64,000 nt of DNA from GCA-020343675 sp964462945 (GCA_964462945.1 CAYWZW010000006.1:71717-135716); one strand, 5' to 3'; counted from the first letter of the stretch, positions 8,536 through 17,577 are shown. Translations and numbers: made by a program. The notes: generated by a model from the letters alone, not told the origin.

Positions 8536-9942
8536 ATGAATAAGACAACGTTCGGCGTCATCGTTGGAAACCGCGGGTTCTTCCCCGATGCGTTAGCCAA
8601 AGAGGGGCGCAAAAACATACTTGAGGTGCTCAAGAAAAACGGCTTCGACTCCGTCGCTCTCTCGATGCAGGAGACGAAGTACGGCACGGTCGAGACCTTT
8701 GCCGACGCGAAGAAGTGTGCCGCCCTTTTTGCGGCAAAGCGAGAGAAGATAGACGGCGTCATTGTGACCCTGCCCAACTTCGGCGATGAAAAAGCGGTGG
8801 CCGAGACAATTAAACGCTCCGAGCTGAACGTGCCGATCCTGATTCACGCCGAGCCTGACGTACAGGGCAAAATGACCATCGCCGACAGGCGGGATTCCTT
8901 CTGCGGCAAGATCAGCGTCTGCAACAATCTCAGGCAGGCCGGCATTCCCTATACGCTGACAAATTCGCACACCGTCGCGGTGACATCGGCCCCGTTCAAA
9001 GAGGACTTGGATGATTTCGCCTCCGTGTGCAGGATTGTCAAGGGCCTCAAGAACGTCCGATTCGGTGCGATTGGCGCCCGCACCGGCGCATTCAACACCG
9101 TCCGTTACAGCGAAAAAATCCTCGAGCTTTCAGGTATTTCGGTGGAGACGATAGATTTGTCCGAAATCCTCGGCAGAGTTGAGCGGCTTGGCGATAACGA
9201 CAGAGCGGTCAAAAGAAAATTAGATGCTCTGAAGAAATACACCTCAACTGAATCAATTCCCGCCGAGCAGCTTTTGAAGATGGCCAAGTTCGGCTCCGTG
9301 ATAGACCGGTGGGTCAAAGAAACCGAGCTGGACGGCACCGCCATTCAATGCTGGACCGCCCTGGAAGAATTCTTCGGCATCGTCCCCTGCACGCTTATGA
9401 GCATGATGAGCGAATCGCTGGTGCCCAGCGCCTGTGAGGTCGATGTGACAGGGTTGTTGGGGATGTACATTCTCCAGTTGGCCGGCGGCACGCCCAGCGC
9501 GCTTCTGGACTGGAACAACAACTACGGCTCCGATCCCGACAAGGCGGTCCTGTTCCATTGCAGCAATCTGCCGAAGTCGTTCTTGCGAGACTCGAAGATG
9601 GACTACCAGGAGATCATCGCCGGGTCCGTGGGCAAAGAGAACACCTACGGGACGATTGTCGGCAGAATAGCCCCCGGGAAAGCGACGTTCTGCAGGACGA
9701 CGACGGACGACGCGGCCGGGATCATCACGGCCTACGTCGGCGAAGGGGAATTCACAGACGACAAACTGGAGACCTTCGGCGGCTACGGCGTGATGAAAAT
9801 CCCGGACCTCCAGTCCCTCATGGGATACATCTGCAGGACGGGCTTCGAGCACCACGTGGCCGTGAGCCTCTCACAAAAAGCGGATGCCATCGCCGAAGCC
9901 CTCGATAACTACATGGGCTGGGAAGTCTATCGGCACGAATAG
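8536..9942 (+). CDS. L-fucose/L-arabinose isomerase family protein (probable arabinose isomerase)
   Basis: About 468 aa of the FucI/AraA-fold ketol isomerase superfamily. Candidate metal-site residues lie in SACEVDVTG, ALLDWNN and LFHCSN (Glu, Asp and His ligands as in FucI). It is not a classical AraA by sequence. Because it follows araB and araD 26 bp downstream in the same operon, it most likely supplies the L-arabinose to L-ribulose step. ATG 8536 is chosen for its GAAGGAG site; the frame is open 12 codons upstream but that overlaps araD. L-fucose or another aldose remains possible. Confidence 0.85.
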   Translation: MNKTTFGVIVGNRGFFPDALAKEGRKNILEVLKKNGFDSVALSMQETKYGTVETFADAKKCAALFAAKREKIDGVIVTLPNFGDEKAVAETIKRSELNVPILIHAEPDVQGKMTIADRRDSFCGKISVCNNLRQAGIPYTLTNSHTVAVTSAPFKEDLDDFASVCRIVKGLKNVRFGAIGARTGAFNTVRYSEKILELSGISVETIDLSEILGRVERLGDNDRAVKRKLDALKKYTSTESIPAEQLLKMAKFGSVIDRWVKETELDGTAIQCWTALEEFFGIVPCTLMSMMSESLVPSACEVDVTGLLGMYILQLAGGTPSALLDWNNNYGSDPDKAVLFHCSNLPKSFLRDSKMDYQEIIAGSVGKENTYGTIVGRIAPGKATFCRTTTDDAAGIITAYVGEGEFTDDKLETFGGYGVMKIPDLQSLMGYICRTGFEHHVAVSLSQKADAIAEALDNYMGWEVYRHE

Positions 9943-10140
9943 AATTCGGACCTGGCAGGAGTTCCCGGGCTAAGCATGGGCCGGCCGTGGCGCGCGAGGT
10001 GCCCCCAAGAGAGCGCCCGTCCGTTTTTCCACCGTCCCTTTCCCTGGCGGATAAGCCACACCTTCTGGGACGATAATAACATTCTTGCTCCCGGCACATC
10101 TATTTCCTATATTTTAATAAAGCACCTGTGGAGGACAGGA

Positions 10141-10296
10141 TTTGCGATTTTCGATTTGCGACTTTCGATTGATTACTGGTTATTGGTTACTGGTTATCGG
10201 TGACTGGTAACTGACGAGCAGCTACAATGGCTGTTCACCAATCACTAATCACCAGTCACTTGATCGGAAATCGTCAACCGACAATCGACAATAGAA
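10141..10296. repeat. Nested low-complexity inverted repeat in intergenic gap
   Basis: Most of the 388-bp gap between the arabinose operon and the TPR gene. It is built from short repeated words: GATTTGCGA/GATTTTCGA, then ACTGGTTATTGGTTACTGG, then roughly complementary CACCAATCACTAATCACC, then GTCAACCGACAATCGACAAT. The outer and inner words pair in inverted order, so the stretch could fold into one long imperfect stem. Similar CAATCGTCAATTGTCAAT words recur at 58.98 kb inside a gene. No gene is seen in 9943-10330. Confidence 0.6.
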
Positions 10297-10330
10297 AGGA
10301 TCCCCTTAGGGGCGGATGGAGGATTCCACA

Positions 10331-11632
10331 ATGGCACAGGCCAAAGCACAGTCCGCTGAATCGCCGGGATGGCTTACGCCACAGCGGAGCACAAAGGCTG
10401 TTGTACTCGTCTTGTTCTGTATCTGGTTTGTTCTGTGCGGCAGCGCGCTGGGCGCAGCGAAAACGCCGGCAGAAAACGCCCAGTCATCCGCTGCGCTGCG
10501 ATCCATGGCACGAGTCTATATGGCGTGCGGCGGCTACGAAAAGGCACAGCCCCTTTTGGAAAGAGCGTTGAGTCTGGCACAAACAACGAACGCCTCGGAT
10601 TCCGAAGTATGCGCCTGCCTGATTGATTTGGCGTATCTGTACAAGGAACAGGGCAACCTGGGCCAGGCCGAGACCATGTGCCGGTTAGGTTTGGAACTGC
10701 AGGAAAAGGTACATAACCCGAATCATCCCTACGTGGCCTACACGCTGCGGATTCTCAGTGAGATTTACCGGGGGCAGGCCCGATACCAGGAGGCCGAAAG
10801 CACGCTCGAGCGAGCCATGAGCATTATACGTTCCGTCCGTCCCGACGACGACCAGGAAATCGCGCCGCTCAAGGTGGATATGGCTCGCCTGCTCATGGCG
10901 CAGGGTGACTACGCACACGCCGAATCGTACTTCATCGAAGCGATTGCCGTGATCGACAAGAGTTACGGGCCTGAGCACCTGTACACGGCCAAGGTGCAAA
11001 GCAGCCTGGCAACGCTCTACGCATCGCAGGGAAGGTATGCGGAAGCCGAAGCGTTGATTTCCAAAGCACTGTCCATCCACGAAAAAATCCATGGGCCGGA
11101 TCATCATTTTCTCGTCCCGCTCTGGCTGGTGATGGCAAAAATTGACCAAGCCAAAGGCGACCCGGCAAACGCAAAAGTGCTCCTCGAAAAATCTCTGCGT
11201 GTAGTTCAGAATCAGCCTGATTGCGGGCGCCTGGTTGAATGCGATGTCTTGATCCAGTTGGCGCAGTTCCGCATCTCACGCAGAGAGTACAGCAAGGCCG
11301 AGGACCTCCTACAGAAAACGTTGAAAATCCTGGACGGCACGCAAGGCGCCGACAGGGACCGCACGGCGACAGCTCTCAATAGTCTGGCACAAGTGTACAT
11401 GGAGGAGGGCAAATACACCGAAGCACAAAACCTATGCCGCAGGGCATTGGATATCCTCGATGGTATCTCCGGCGAAGATCACCCCAAAGTGGCCGACGTG
11501 CTGGAGACGCTGGCCCGGTTGAACCGCAAGACCGCAAACGTGGCCGAGGCGGCAAGACTGGAACAGCGTGTAAAAGAAATCCGCGTGCCCAAGCCGGTCG
11601 CTTATGCGCCCTCGGCAAGAGCCCTTCAATAG
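10331..11632 (+). CDS. Secreted or anchored TPR-repeat protein
   Basis: 433 aa. An N-terminal hydrophobic segment at about residues 22-45 (VVLVLFCIWFVLCGSALGA) looks like a signal peptide or anchor. Residues ~55-415 are tandem tetratricopeptide repeats of the ~42-residue kinesin-light-chain type, with phrases such as YEKAQPLLERALSLA, YAEAEALISKALSIHEKI and YTEAQNLCRRALDIL. This fold is a protein-binding scaffold outside the cytoplasm. ATG 10331 is preceded by GGAGG at 8 bp. It converges on the FhaB-like exoprotein gene with 27 bp between stops. No specific partner can be named. Confidence 0.88.
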   Translation: MAQAKAQSAESPGWLTPQRSTKAVVLVLFCIWFVLCGSALGAAKTPAENAQSSAALRSMARVYMACGGYEKAQPLLERALSLAQTTNASDSEVCACLIDLAYLYKEQGNLGQAETMCRLGLELQEKVHNPNHPYVAYTLRILSEIYRGQARYQEAESTLERAMSIIRSVRPDDDQEIAPLKVDMARLLMAQGDYAHAESYFIEAIAVIDKSYGPEHLYTAKVQSSLATLYASQGRYAEAEALISKALSIHEKIHGPDHHFLVPLWLVMAKIDQAKGDPANAKVLLEKSLRVVQNQPDCGRLVECDVLIQLAQFRISRREYSKAEDLLQKTLKILDGTQGADRDRTATALNSLAQVYMEEGKYTEAQNLCRRALDILDGISGEDHPKVADVLETLARLNRKTANVAEAARLEQRVKEIRVPKPVAYAPSARALQ

Positions 11633-11659
11633 GCTCTGCGACTATGCTGACCTGTCTTA

Positions 11660-14600
11660 TTACCCGCCCAGAGCGGCCAGTCTTGCTGCAACAAAGGCCG
11701 CCACGCTCGCGTTCCGGCCGTCGGCCAGCGGCGCAACGTATCGATCCGCGGCGAATGTGATGGACTCCTCGGTAGAGAAGTTCATGTCGTTATTCAACGT
11801 GCCAACGTATGCCGCAAGAGCATCAAGGTATTGTCCGGCCATTGCATAGCGGCTGCCGGGATCGGTGTTGTTTGCTATTGCACTGGCAATCGACGTCATC
11901 TGCTCCGGAGAGGGCGGAGCTGTGCTTGAAGCGAGCTCATTGATAACCTGCGCCAGAGCGGCGGTGCGAGTCCCGTCGGCATCCTGCAGCACCGTGGCCG
12001 CCACTTTAAGCCGTGCACAGGTATCGCACGGCTGTATCTCTCGGGACGAGGCCAGGGCATTGACGAACCAGATCTGCATCATTTTCTTATTGATCCCCAG
12101 CTCGTTCGCCGCCCACGTCATCAGAGCCGGACAGCCCGAATACTCTAATTCCACCGGCTCAGGAAGCGGCGCCGCAAGTACAAAGGCCAGCCCTTTGATT
12201 GGATTGACCGTAATGCTCACCGTGGTCTGCGTGAACTCCGCACCTGTCTGGCCATCGGTGGCATAATACGTGAAACCGTCTGGCCCGGCGTAGCCCAACT
12301 TCGGCGTATAGGTGAATGTGCCGTCCGGATTCGGCGTCAACGTACCGTACGCCGGACCACTGGCCAGAGCCGCTGTGAACGGATCATGGTCTGGATCACT
12401 GTCGTTAGCCAGAACGTTGATGATTACTGCAGCGCCCTGATCGGTCGTGGCCGTATCCTCCTCCGTAACGGGCAGAGTGTTCGTCACATTGATTGTGACT
12501 GTAATCGGGTCGGTATAGAGTTCGCCGTCTGTGGCGATGTAAGTGAAGGTGTCCGTACCCACGAAGCCTTCCTCCGGCTGGTACGTATAGTCGCCGGTCT
12601 CCCAGTCGAATTCTATCAGCTCGCCATGCTCCGGCTCGCTGGTCAGAATGGCTGTGAGGTTCCCGCCGCCGGGAAGAGTGTCGTTCTCGAGGACGTTATC
12701 GCTCACGGGGTTGCCCATGTGTGTTGTGGTCATATCGGGCAAGGTAATCGGCGGAAGCGGAGGAGGCAAATCCGGCGGCATCGGACAATCGGGTACGCCG
12801 CCGGACGAACCCTCCTCAATTTTCAACGATGCGTGACTTTCCCCATCGGTCTCGTCCCAATACCCAGGAGGATCCGTCGAGAACACCTCGGCCACGTCGC
12901 AAAACGTGCCGCTTTTCGCATAAACATGAACCGTAGCAAAACCGCCTTCATCGCGATGGAAAAGACCGCCAGCATATATTGACACCGACGCATCGGCAGG
13001 ATGGTAATATTCCGTAGTATGTGCATACGCTTCTATCTGGCTTGCTCCAGTATTTACTAACACATCTTTACCGGCACTGATGAGAATTCCCGCCGTTGTA
13101 GATTCTTTCCCGTACGCTCTGGCTTTAACTGTACCATCAATATCGACATCGCCGTTTACAGATACTAAATGAATTTTGGCCGTGCCATGATCCATCTCCT
13201 CGCCGAATTCGTTTGTACTTGCCCCAACATTACCGTTGATCGTTACGTCACTTGAAGCAAGAACAGAGATTTCATCGTAACTACCTCCGTTCACTGTCAA
13301 TTGTCCTGTCTCTATATAACCGTTATTGTTCGTATAGAGTCTGATTTGACCCGGTTCGGTTAAGGCGCCGCCGGAGGTAATATCAGTCATAATATCACCG
13401 GTCATAATACCACCCGCACCGGCAAGCATATAGACGCTTCCGCCATCGGCCGTGTGGATTGTGGTCGTGACCGGGTCGCCCTCGATTGGCGAAAGAAACG
13501 TGATACCGCCGGCATCGTACTTGGTGCGAAGCGCGATGTCGCCGCTGCCACCTGTGATTTCACCGTCGCTGATATTCTCGACGACGATATTGCCGAGTGT
13601 TTTCGAACCGGCAACCAGTTCGAGGTCCGTCCCGGCTTGTGATTGCTCCTCGACCCATTTCTCGTACAGCGTATTCTCGGCGGCTTCGGCGGGTACGTAG
13701 CCGTCTGCTATGGTCAGTTCCGGAGTCTCGACCAGCAACGAGCCGCCGTCTGCAGTGATCGTGCCTTCTCCGTTGAGCACCATTCGTTCGCTCGCCGTCA
13801 GACTGACGGAGCCGCCGTCGGCGCCAATCGTGCCGCTGTTTTCAAACCGGGCCGCGTCAACGGTTATCGTACCGGCGGCTGCCGCCAGAGCGCCGACGTT
13901 GCTGATCGCCCGAGAAAACCGGTCGCCGGCGGCCAGGATAATACTGCCATTGTCGGCGGTGATTGTGCCTTCGTTGACCACGTCAGCAGAGGAGTCCACC
14001 GGCTCCGTGCCGACTTCGACCAGGACGTTACTGCCATCCTGACCGAGATACACTCTGTCGCCGGCCGCTAATACGACCAAACCTTCTGGAGCCACAATCG
14101 AACCCAAGTTGAGGACCTTCTGGCCGATCAAATAGACGCTGTCGGCGGAGATGGCGCCGAGGTTCTGAACAGTCCCTTCCCCTTCCCGGAACACCATCAG
14201 TCTGCTCTCGTCGGCCAGGATGGCATCGAATGCGTCGTTCGACATATTCAGGCCCGAAGCGACTAATTGAGAGACATTGATCTGGGACCCTTCGCCGAAG
14301 ATTATGCCGGCGGGATTCACAATGAAAATACGCATGTCCAGACCATTGAGGATTCCGTCAAACTGCGTTGGGTTTCCCGACATGATCCTATTGAGCACGG
14401 CGGAATTGCTGAGGCCCCCGGCCTGTAAAAACGTGAGACCCTCCGCCGAACTGGTGTCGATCCCGCCAAAACCTGGATCGCCCCACTCAATCACGGACTG
14501 ACCCTGGCTCACCGTTACGGCGGTGTTGGCGCCGTCGGTGACAATCGTCCCGGTACCCACCGTGAATGCGCCGCCGGCAGGCGTGGCCAGCACGGCCGGC

Positions 14601-14692
14601 AATGACGTGTTCAAGACCAGGCTGTACACCAGGAAATAGACTATCCCCCTTCGTAAGCAACGCTTTCTGGAAATCTTCTTCATGTTTTGCAT
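11660..14692 (-). CDS. FhaB-like two-partner-secretion exoprotein with cadherin-like repeats
   Basis: About 1010 aa, predicted exported and surface or secreted. A basic signal peptide (RRGIVYFLVYSLVLNTSLP) precedes a filamentous-haemagglutinin N-terminal (TPS) domain at about residues 38-260, with the diagnostic NPAGIIFGEGSQINVSQLVA and repeated gain-of-turn beta-helix phrases up to ~600. Two cadherin/VCBS-like repeats follow at about 680-860 (VNVLANDSDPDHDPFTA style). The C-terminal ~150 residues hold paired cysteines (GCPALMTWAANELG; QPCDTCARLK) and are an unassigned domain. ATG 14692 is chosen for AGGA 9 bp upstream; TTG 14710 and ATG 14701 are alternatives. No TpsB/FhaC porin gene is seen in this window. 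Confidence 0.88.
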   Translation of the reverse strand: MQNMKKISRKRCLRRGIVYFLVYSLVLNTSLPAVLATPAGGAFTVGTGTIVTDGANTAVTVSQGQSVIEWGDPGFGGIDTSSAEGLTFLQAGGLSNSAVLNRIMSGNPTQFDGILNGLDMRIFIVNPAGIIFGEGSQINVSQLVASGLNMSNDAFDAILADESRLMVFREGEGTVQNLGAISADSVYLIGQKVLNLGSIVAPEGLVVLAAGDRVYLGQDGSNVLVEVGTEPVDSSADVVNEGTITADNGSIILAAGDRFSRAISNVGALAAAAGTITVDAARFENSGTIGADGGSVSLTASERMVLNGEGTITADGGSLLVETPELTIADGYVPAEAAENTLYEKWVEEQSQAGTDLELVAGSKTLGNIVVENISDGEITGGSGDIALRTKYDAGGITFLSPIEGDPVTTTIHTADGGSVYMLAGAGGIMTGDIMTDITSGGALTEPGQIRLYTNNNGYIETGQLTVNGGSYDEISVLASSDVTINGNVGASTNEFGEEMDHGTAKIHLVSVNGDVDIDGTVKARAYGKESTTAGILISAGKDVLVNTGASQIEAYAHTTEYYHPADASVSIYAGGLFHRDEGGFATVHVYAKSGTFCDVAEVFSTDPPGYWDETDGESHASLKIEEGSSGGVPDCPMPPDLPPPLPPITLPDMTTTHMGNPVSDNVLENDTLPGGGNLTAILTSEPEHGELIEFDWETGDYTYQPEEGFVGTDTFTYIATDGELYTDPITVTINVTNTLPVTEEDTATTDQGAAVIINVLANDSDPDHDPFTAALASGPAYGTLTPNPDGTFTYTPKLGYAGPDGFTYYATDGQTGAEFTQTTVSITVNPIKGLAFVLAAPLPEPVELEYSGCPALMTWAANELGINKKMMQIWFVNALASSREIQPCDTCARLKVAATVLQDADGTRTAALAQVINELASSTAPPSPEQMTSIASAIANNTDPGSRYAMAGQYLDALAAYVGTLNNDMNFSTEESITFAADRYVAPLADGRNASVAAFVAARLAALGG

Positions 14693-15408
14693 TTTTCGCA
14701 TTCCTGCCAAATGTGATGGCTATGTTTGGACTTGTTTATACACTGCTCTTCTGGGCTCTATTCTTTTGGATAATTTTCCCCCCCATCGCACCGTGAATAC
14801 TTCCGTTCAATCAACCAGCTAATCCATCGGCAAACACTATTCAAAATCTTCTACCTTTTTATGGGACGAGTTGTTCGAGAATTTTACTAATGATGTCGGC
14901 GTAGCGTGTTGCTCTGCGAGACCTTGATATGGGCCGGCAAGCATAGGAAAATGGGCTTCCAAGCTGGTGGAAAAAGTAATGCTGAAGTGTTAGATGGATC
15001 ACGTGATTTGAGAAAGACTTGCTTCCAGTATTGATAATGGGCTCGGCCCCACAGTCGCAGAAGGACGCCGGGCCAGGGAGGCAGTCAACGATCCGGCAAC
15101 CACCAATCGGCAGGCAAGATAACAAGGTCTCGGTCGCACTCCGCGGCTGTTCCAGGCAGCATCGTCGCACAAGAGAGTTCACGAACGGCGGAAAATGGCG
15201 TTTTCAATATTGACAAGGCTGTTTTCCGGTCTCAAAGAGACCCACCTTGCACAGCAAAGACAACGCCCTTGTTGCTGTAGCGATTGCAAAAATGCTACTC
15301 TACCCCCGCAGAAAATTTTTCGAAAAAATCTTGCACCGATCGCTGTTTTCGAGCAATCTCACTGAAAGAAAATCTTAGCCGTAAGGCAAACTGAATACTA
15401 TACCGGAG
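14693..15408. other. 716-bp region without a supported gene
   Basis: The region upstream of the exoprotein gene. It must hold that gene's promoter, on the minus strand near 14.7-14.8 kb. A 107-codon minus-strand frame at 14859-15182 is cysteine-rich but has no recognisable motif, so I do not call it. The right end runs into the GH127 relic, so the stretch may be partly degraded former coding DNA. Confidence 0.4.
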
Positions 15409-15642
15409 ATGCTGGCTGACCGGCAAAGCTCATTTACTCGTATTGCCGGGCAACAGAAGAAGGATTATCCCGTGCAGCCGGCGCCCCTCACCGCCGCTCG
15501 GATCACGGACGAGTTCTGGTCAAACCTGGGCCGCAGGCATGAGTTGTACAACATGGGTCTGCTGTATGGGGCCGCTGTGGCGCACTACCAAGCCACCGGC
15601 AAGGCGTGGTTCGATAATGTACATCTTCAGCTTGCCCACTAA
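15409..15642 (+). pseudogene. Relic of a GH127 beta-L-arabinofuranosidase
   Basis: A 77-codon frame that joins two pieces of a glycoside hydrolase family 127 enzyme normally of more than 600 aa. Residues ~20-36 match the N-terminal strand (DYPVQPAPLTAARITDEFW). They run directly into the active-domain phrase RRHELYNMGLLYGAAVAHYQ, which in intact enzymes lies roughly 90 or more residues further on. A stop follows soon after. So the gene has lost an internal segment and almost all of its C-terminus. GH127 enzymes release L-arabinose, which fits the arabinose operon 5 kb away. Assignment rests on recalled family phrases. Confidence 0.7.
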
Positions 15643-15670
15643 GATTTTAGATTGAAAAAACGCAAAATTC

Positions 15671-15699
15671 TTGTGGACAGCCCCCGAGAAGACTGTTAT
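15671..15699 (+). promoter_or_regulatory. Putative sigma-70-like promoter for rpmA
   Basis: TTGTGG (-35) and TGTTAT (-10) with a 17-bp spacer, about 57 bp before the rpmA start. Each hexamer is an imperfect match to consensus; support is spacing and position. Confidence 0.4.
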
Positions 15700-15756
15700 C
15701 ATCATGGTTTTGAGGAATCATGAAATTGAAGTCTGATTAGTTAGAGGTAACTCATT

Positions 15757-15990
15757 ATGGCACATAAAAAGGGACAAGGCTCTACGCGGAACGGCAGAGA
15801 CAGCAACCCGAAATACAGAGGCGTCAAGCTGTTCGCCGGCCAGGGCGCCAAGGCCGGCTCGATCATCGTCCGGCAGTGCGGAACAAAGTTCTTCCCCGGC
15901 TCCAACGTCGGCATGGGCAGGGACTACACGCTGTTCGCCACGACAGATGGACAAGTGCGATTCCAGGGCCGAAAGGTTCACGTCATCTGA
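15757..15990 (+). CDS. rpmA: 50S ribosomal protein L27
   Basis: 77 aa, a large-subunit ribosomal protein near the peptidyl-transferase centre. It has the conserved AHKKGQGSTRNGRDS start and GVKLFAGQGAKAGSIIVRQ core, ending shortly after VRFQGRKVHVI. The N-terminus starts directly with the mature MAHKKG form, so no processing peptide is encoded. The usual neighbour rplU (L21) is not found just upstream; the GH127 relic occupies that place. obgE follows after a terminator hairpin. Confidence 0.97.
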   Translation: MAHKKGQGSTRNGRDSNPKYRGVKLFAGQGAKAGSIIVRQCGTKFFPGSNVGMGRDYTLFATTDGQVRFQGRKVHVI

Positions 15991-16012
15991 CAAGAAGAAT
16001 ATTCAGTAAGAG

Positions 16013-16041
16013 AAGGATGGTACAGCTACCATCCTTTTTTT
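16013..16041 (+). terminator. Rho-independent terminator after rpmA
   Basis: A perfect 10-bp stem AAGGATGGTA-CAGC-TACCATCCTT followed by a T run. It lies between rpmA and obgE, so obgE is expressed by read-through or from its own promoter in the 32 bp that follow. Confidence 0.9.
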
Positions 16042-16072
16042 ATATCGAGACGCAATACGCGTTACCGATACC

Positions 16073-17074
16073 ATGTTTATCGACGAGGCACAAATCTGGG
16101 TCAAAGCAGGAGACGGTGGCAACGGCTGCGTCGGCTTTCGGCGAGAGAAATTCATTCCCAAAGGCGGCCCCGACGGCGGCGACGGCGGAAAGGGAGGCGA
16201 CGTCTATTTCCAGGCCGTCGAGAATCTCGATACCCTGCTGGACTTCGCCGGCAAACATCACTGGCAGGCTCAGAATGGTCAGCCGGGTTCGGGAAGCAAC
16301 AGATCCGGAGCAAGCGGTCAGGACCTGATCGTCAAGGTCCCGCCGGGAACGCTCATCTACGATACCGATCTCGACTTGCTTCTCAAAGACCTCAACGAGA
16401 TCGGACCGAAGGTCTGTGTCTGCCGCGGCGGACGAGGCGGAAAAGGCAACAAGGCATTTGCGACGTCAACCCATCAAACCCCACGGTACGCCGAGCCCGG
16501 CAAAAAAGCTCAGGAAAGAAACATACGACTCGAATTGAAGCTCATCGCGGACGTGGGTTTGGTCGGTATGCCGAACGCCGGCAAGAGCACGCTCATCTCC
16601 CGCTGCTCAGCCGCCCGGCCGAAGATCGCTGCTTACCCCTTCACCACAGTCGAGCCGGTGCTCGGCATCGTCGAGCTGAGCGATTTCCGCCGGTTCGTCA
16701 TGGCCGACATTCCCGGCCTGATTGAGGGGGCGCACGCCGGCGCCGGCCTCGGCCACGATTTTCTCAAGCACATTGAGAGAACCAAAATCCTCGTCCATAT
16801 CATTGATATCATGCCGACGGACGGCTCGGAGCCGGCGGAAAACTACAAGGCCATCCGCCGCGAGCTGGAGCAATACAGCAAAGCCTTAGCTCAAAAACAG
16901 GAAATCATCGTCGCCAACAAAATCGACCTCGACCCCGAAGGAAAGATAGTGGAAGAGTTAAGAAAAAAGCTGTCGCAGCCGATCTACCCAATCTCAGCAG
17001 TGACCGGCTCCGGAATCAAGGAGTTGAGTGAGCTTCTGTGGCAGACGGTTAGAGAGGCAAAAACCACCACATGA
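16073..17074 (+). CDS. obgE: Obg-family GTPase
   Basis: 333 aa, an essential GTPase of ribosome assembly and stress control. The glycine-rich Obg fold spans about residues 1-158 (GGDGGNGCVGFRREKFIPKG-like start and many GG turns). The G domain follows with P-loop GMPNAGKST, DIPGLIEGA (G3) and NKID (G4). The protein ends soon after the G domain, so the optional C-terminal OCT domain is absent, as in many bacteria. Its position after rpmA is the conserved bacterial arrangement. Confidence 0.95.
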   Translation: MFIDEAQIWVKAGDGGNGCVGFRREKFIPKGGPDGGDGGKGGDVYFQAVENLDTLLDFAGKHHWQAQNGQPGSGSNRSGASGQDLIVKVPPGTLIYDTDLDLLLKDLNEIGPKVCVCRGGRGGKGNKAFATSTHQTPRYAEPGKKAQERNIRLELKLIADVGLVGMPNAGKSTLISRCSAARPKIAAYPFTTVEPVLGIVELSDFRRFVMADIPGLIEGAHAGAGLGHDFLKHIERTKILVHIIDIMPTDGSEPAENYKAIRRELEQYSKALAQKQEIIVANKIDLDPEGKIVEELRKKLSQPIYPISAVTGSGIKELSELLWQTVREAKTTT

Positions 17075-17089
17075 TAAAAATCGGTATGC

Positions 17090-17426
17090 TATAGGTCTGC
17101 AAATCGTTGCACAAGGTTTCTGTCTTGCCAACTCCGGCAGTTTCAATACAGCGCCGGCATAAGTAGCCGCTCGAATCGCTGTGGAATCCATGTTGGCCGG
17201 CTCGCTGCGGGTAAAACCAAATGGTGTTTCGGATACCAACAACAGAATTGGTTCACAAATGTCGAATCGGCGTTGACAGGATTTATGGCAATCCAAATAT
17301 CCATATCGGCGGTAGCCCGAGGATGACCCTGATAGCCTACCGCGTATCGGCCGATAGTAGGTACTCAACATCGTGAGCGTTGAGCAACTTCAAAAACTCT
17401 TTGAAGTCGGGTGGCAGATGGATCAT
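17090..17426 (-). pseudogene. Frameshifted nucleotidyltransferase, remnant of an antitoxin-like module
   Basis: From ATG 17426 the minus strand reads LPPDFKEFLKLLNAHDVEYLL, the usual start of a minimal nucleotidyltransferase. It then shifts frame near 17355 by one extra base; the following frame reads GRYAVGYQGHPRATADMDIW, which holds the degenerate GGYAxxxHG...D-D/I-W catalytic region. The remainder to about 17090 is open only in mixed frames. So this is a single-frameshift, possibly further decayed copy. The start overlaps the end of the small upstream gene in a different frame, as is usual for this pair. A sequencing error at one base cannot be excluded. Confidence 0.65.
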
Positions 17427-17577
17427 AGCCATAGATGATTTGCCGCATCAGCTCGACAGCCTCCAGCCGCTCGTAAGGGGTCTTGGAAAGCCAATATGAT
17501 TTTTCGTCCGACGGCTCAAGAGCGGATGCCACCCTAAAGGCCGTTCGTTGTAGCTTTGGAAAATGGCGATTGTTCAT
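17365..17577 (-). CDS. Small partner protein of the decayed nucleotidyltransferase
   Basis: 70 aa, with the phrase SYWLSKTPYERLEAVELMRQ followed by YGYDPSATRLQRVFEV. This belongs to a family of short proteins commonly encoded just upstream of, and overlapping, minimal nucleotidyltransferase genes. The overlap with the next frame is 62 bp. Its function is not known to me; the arrangement suggests a toxin-antitoxin-like module whose second gene is now broken. The frame itself is intact. Confidence 0.6.
   Translation of the reverse strand: MNNRHFPKLQRTAFRVASALEPSDEKSYWLSKTPYERLEAVELMRQIIYGYDPSATRLQRVFEVAQRSRC

Noticed and set aside
14859..15182. 107-codon Cys-rich minus-strand frame
   Set aside because: No motif, no ribosome site seen, and the region looks degraded.
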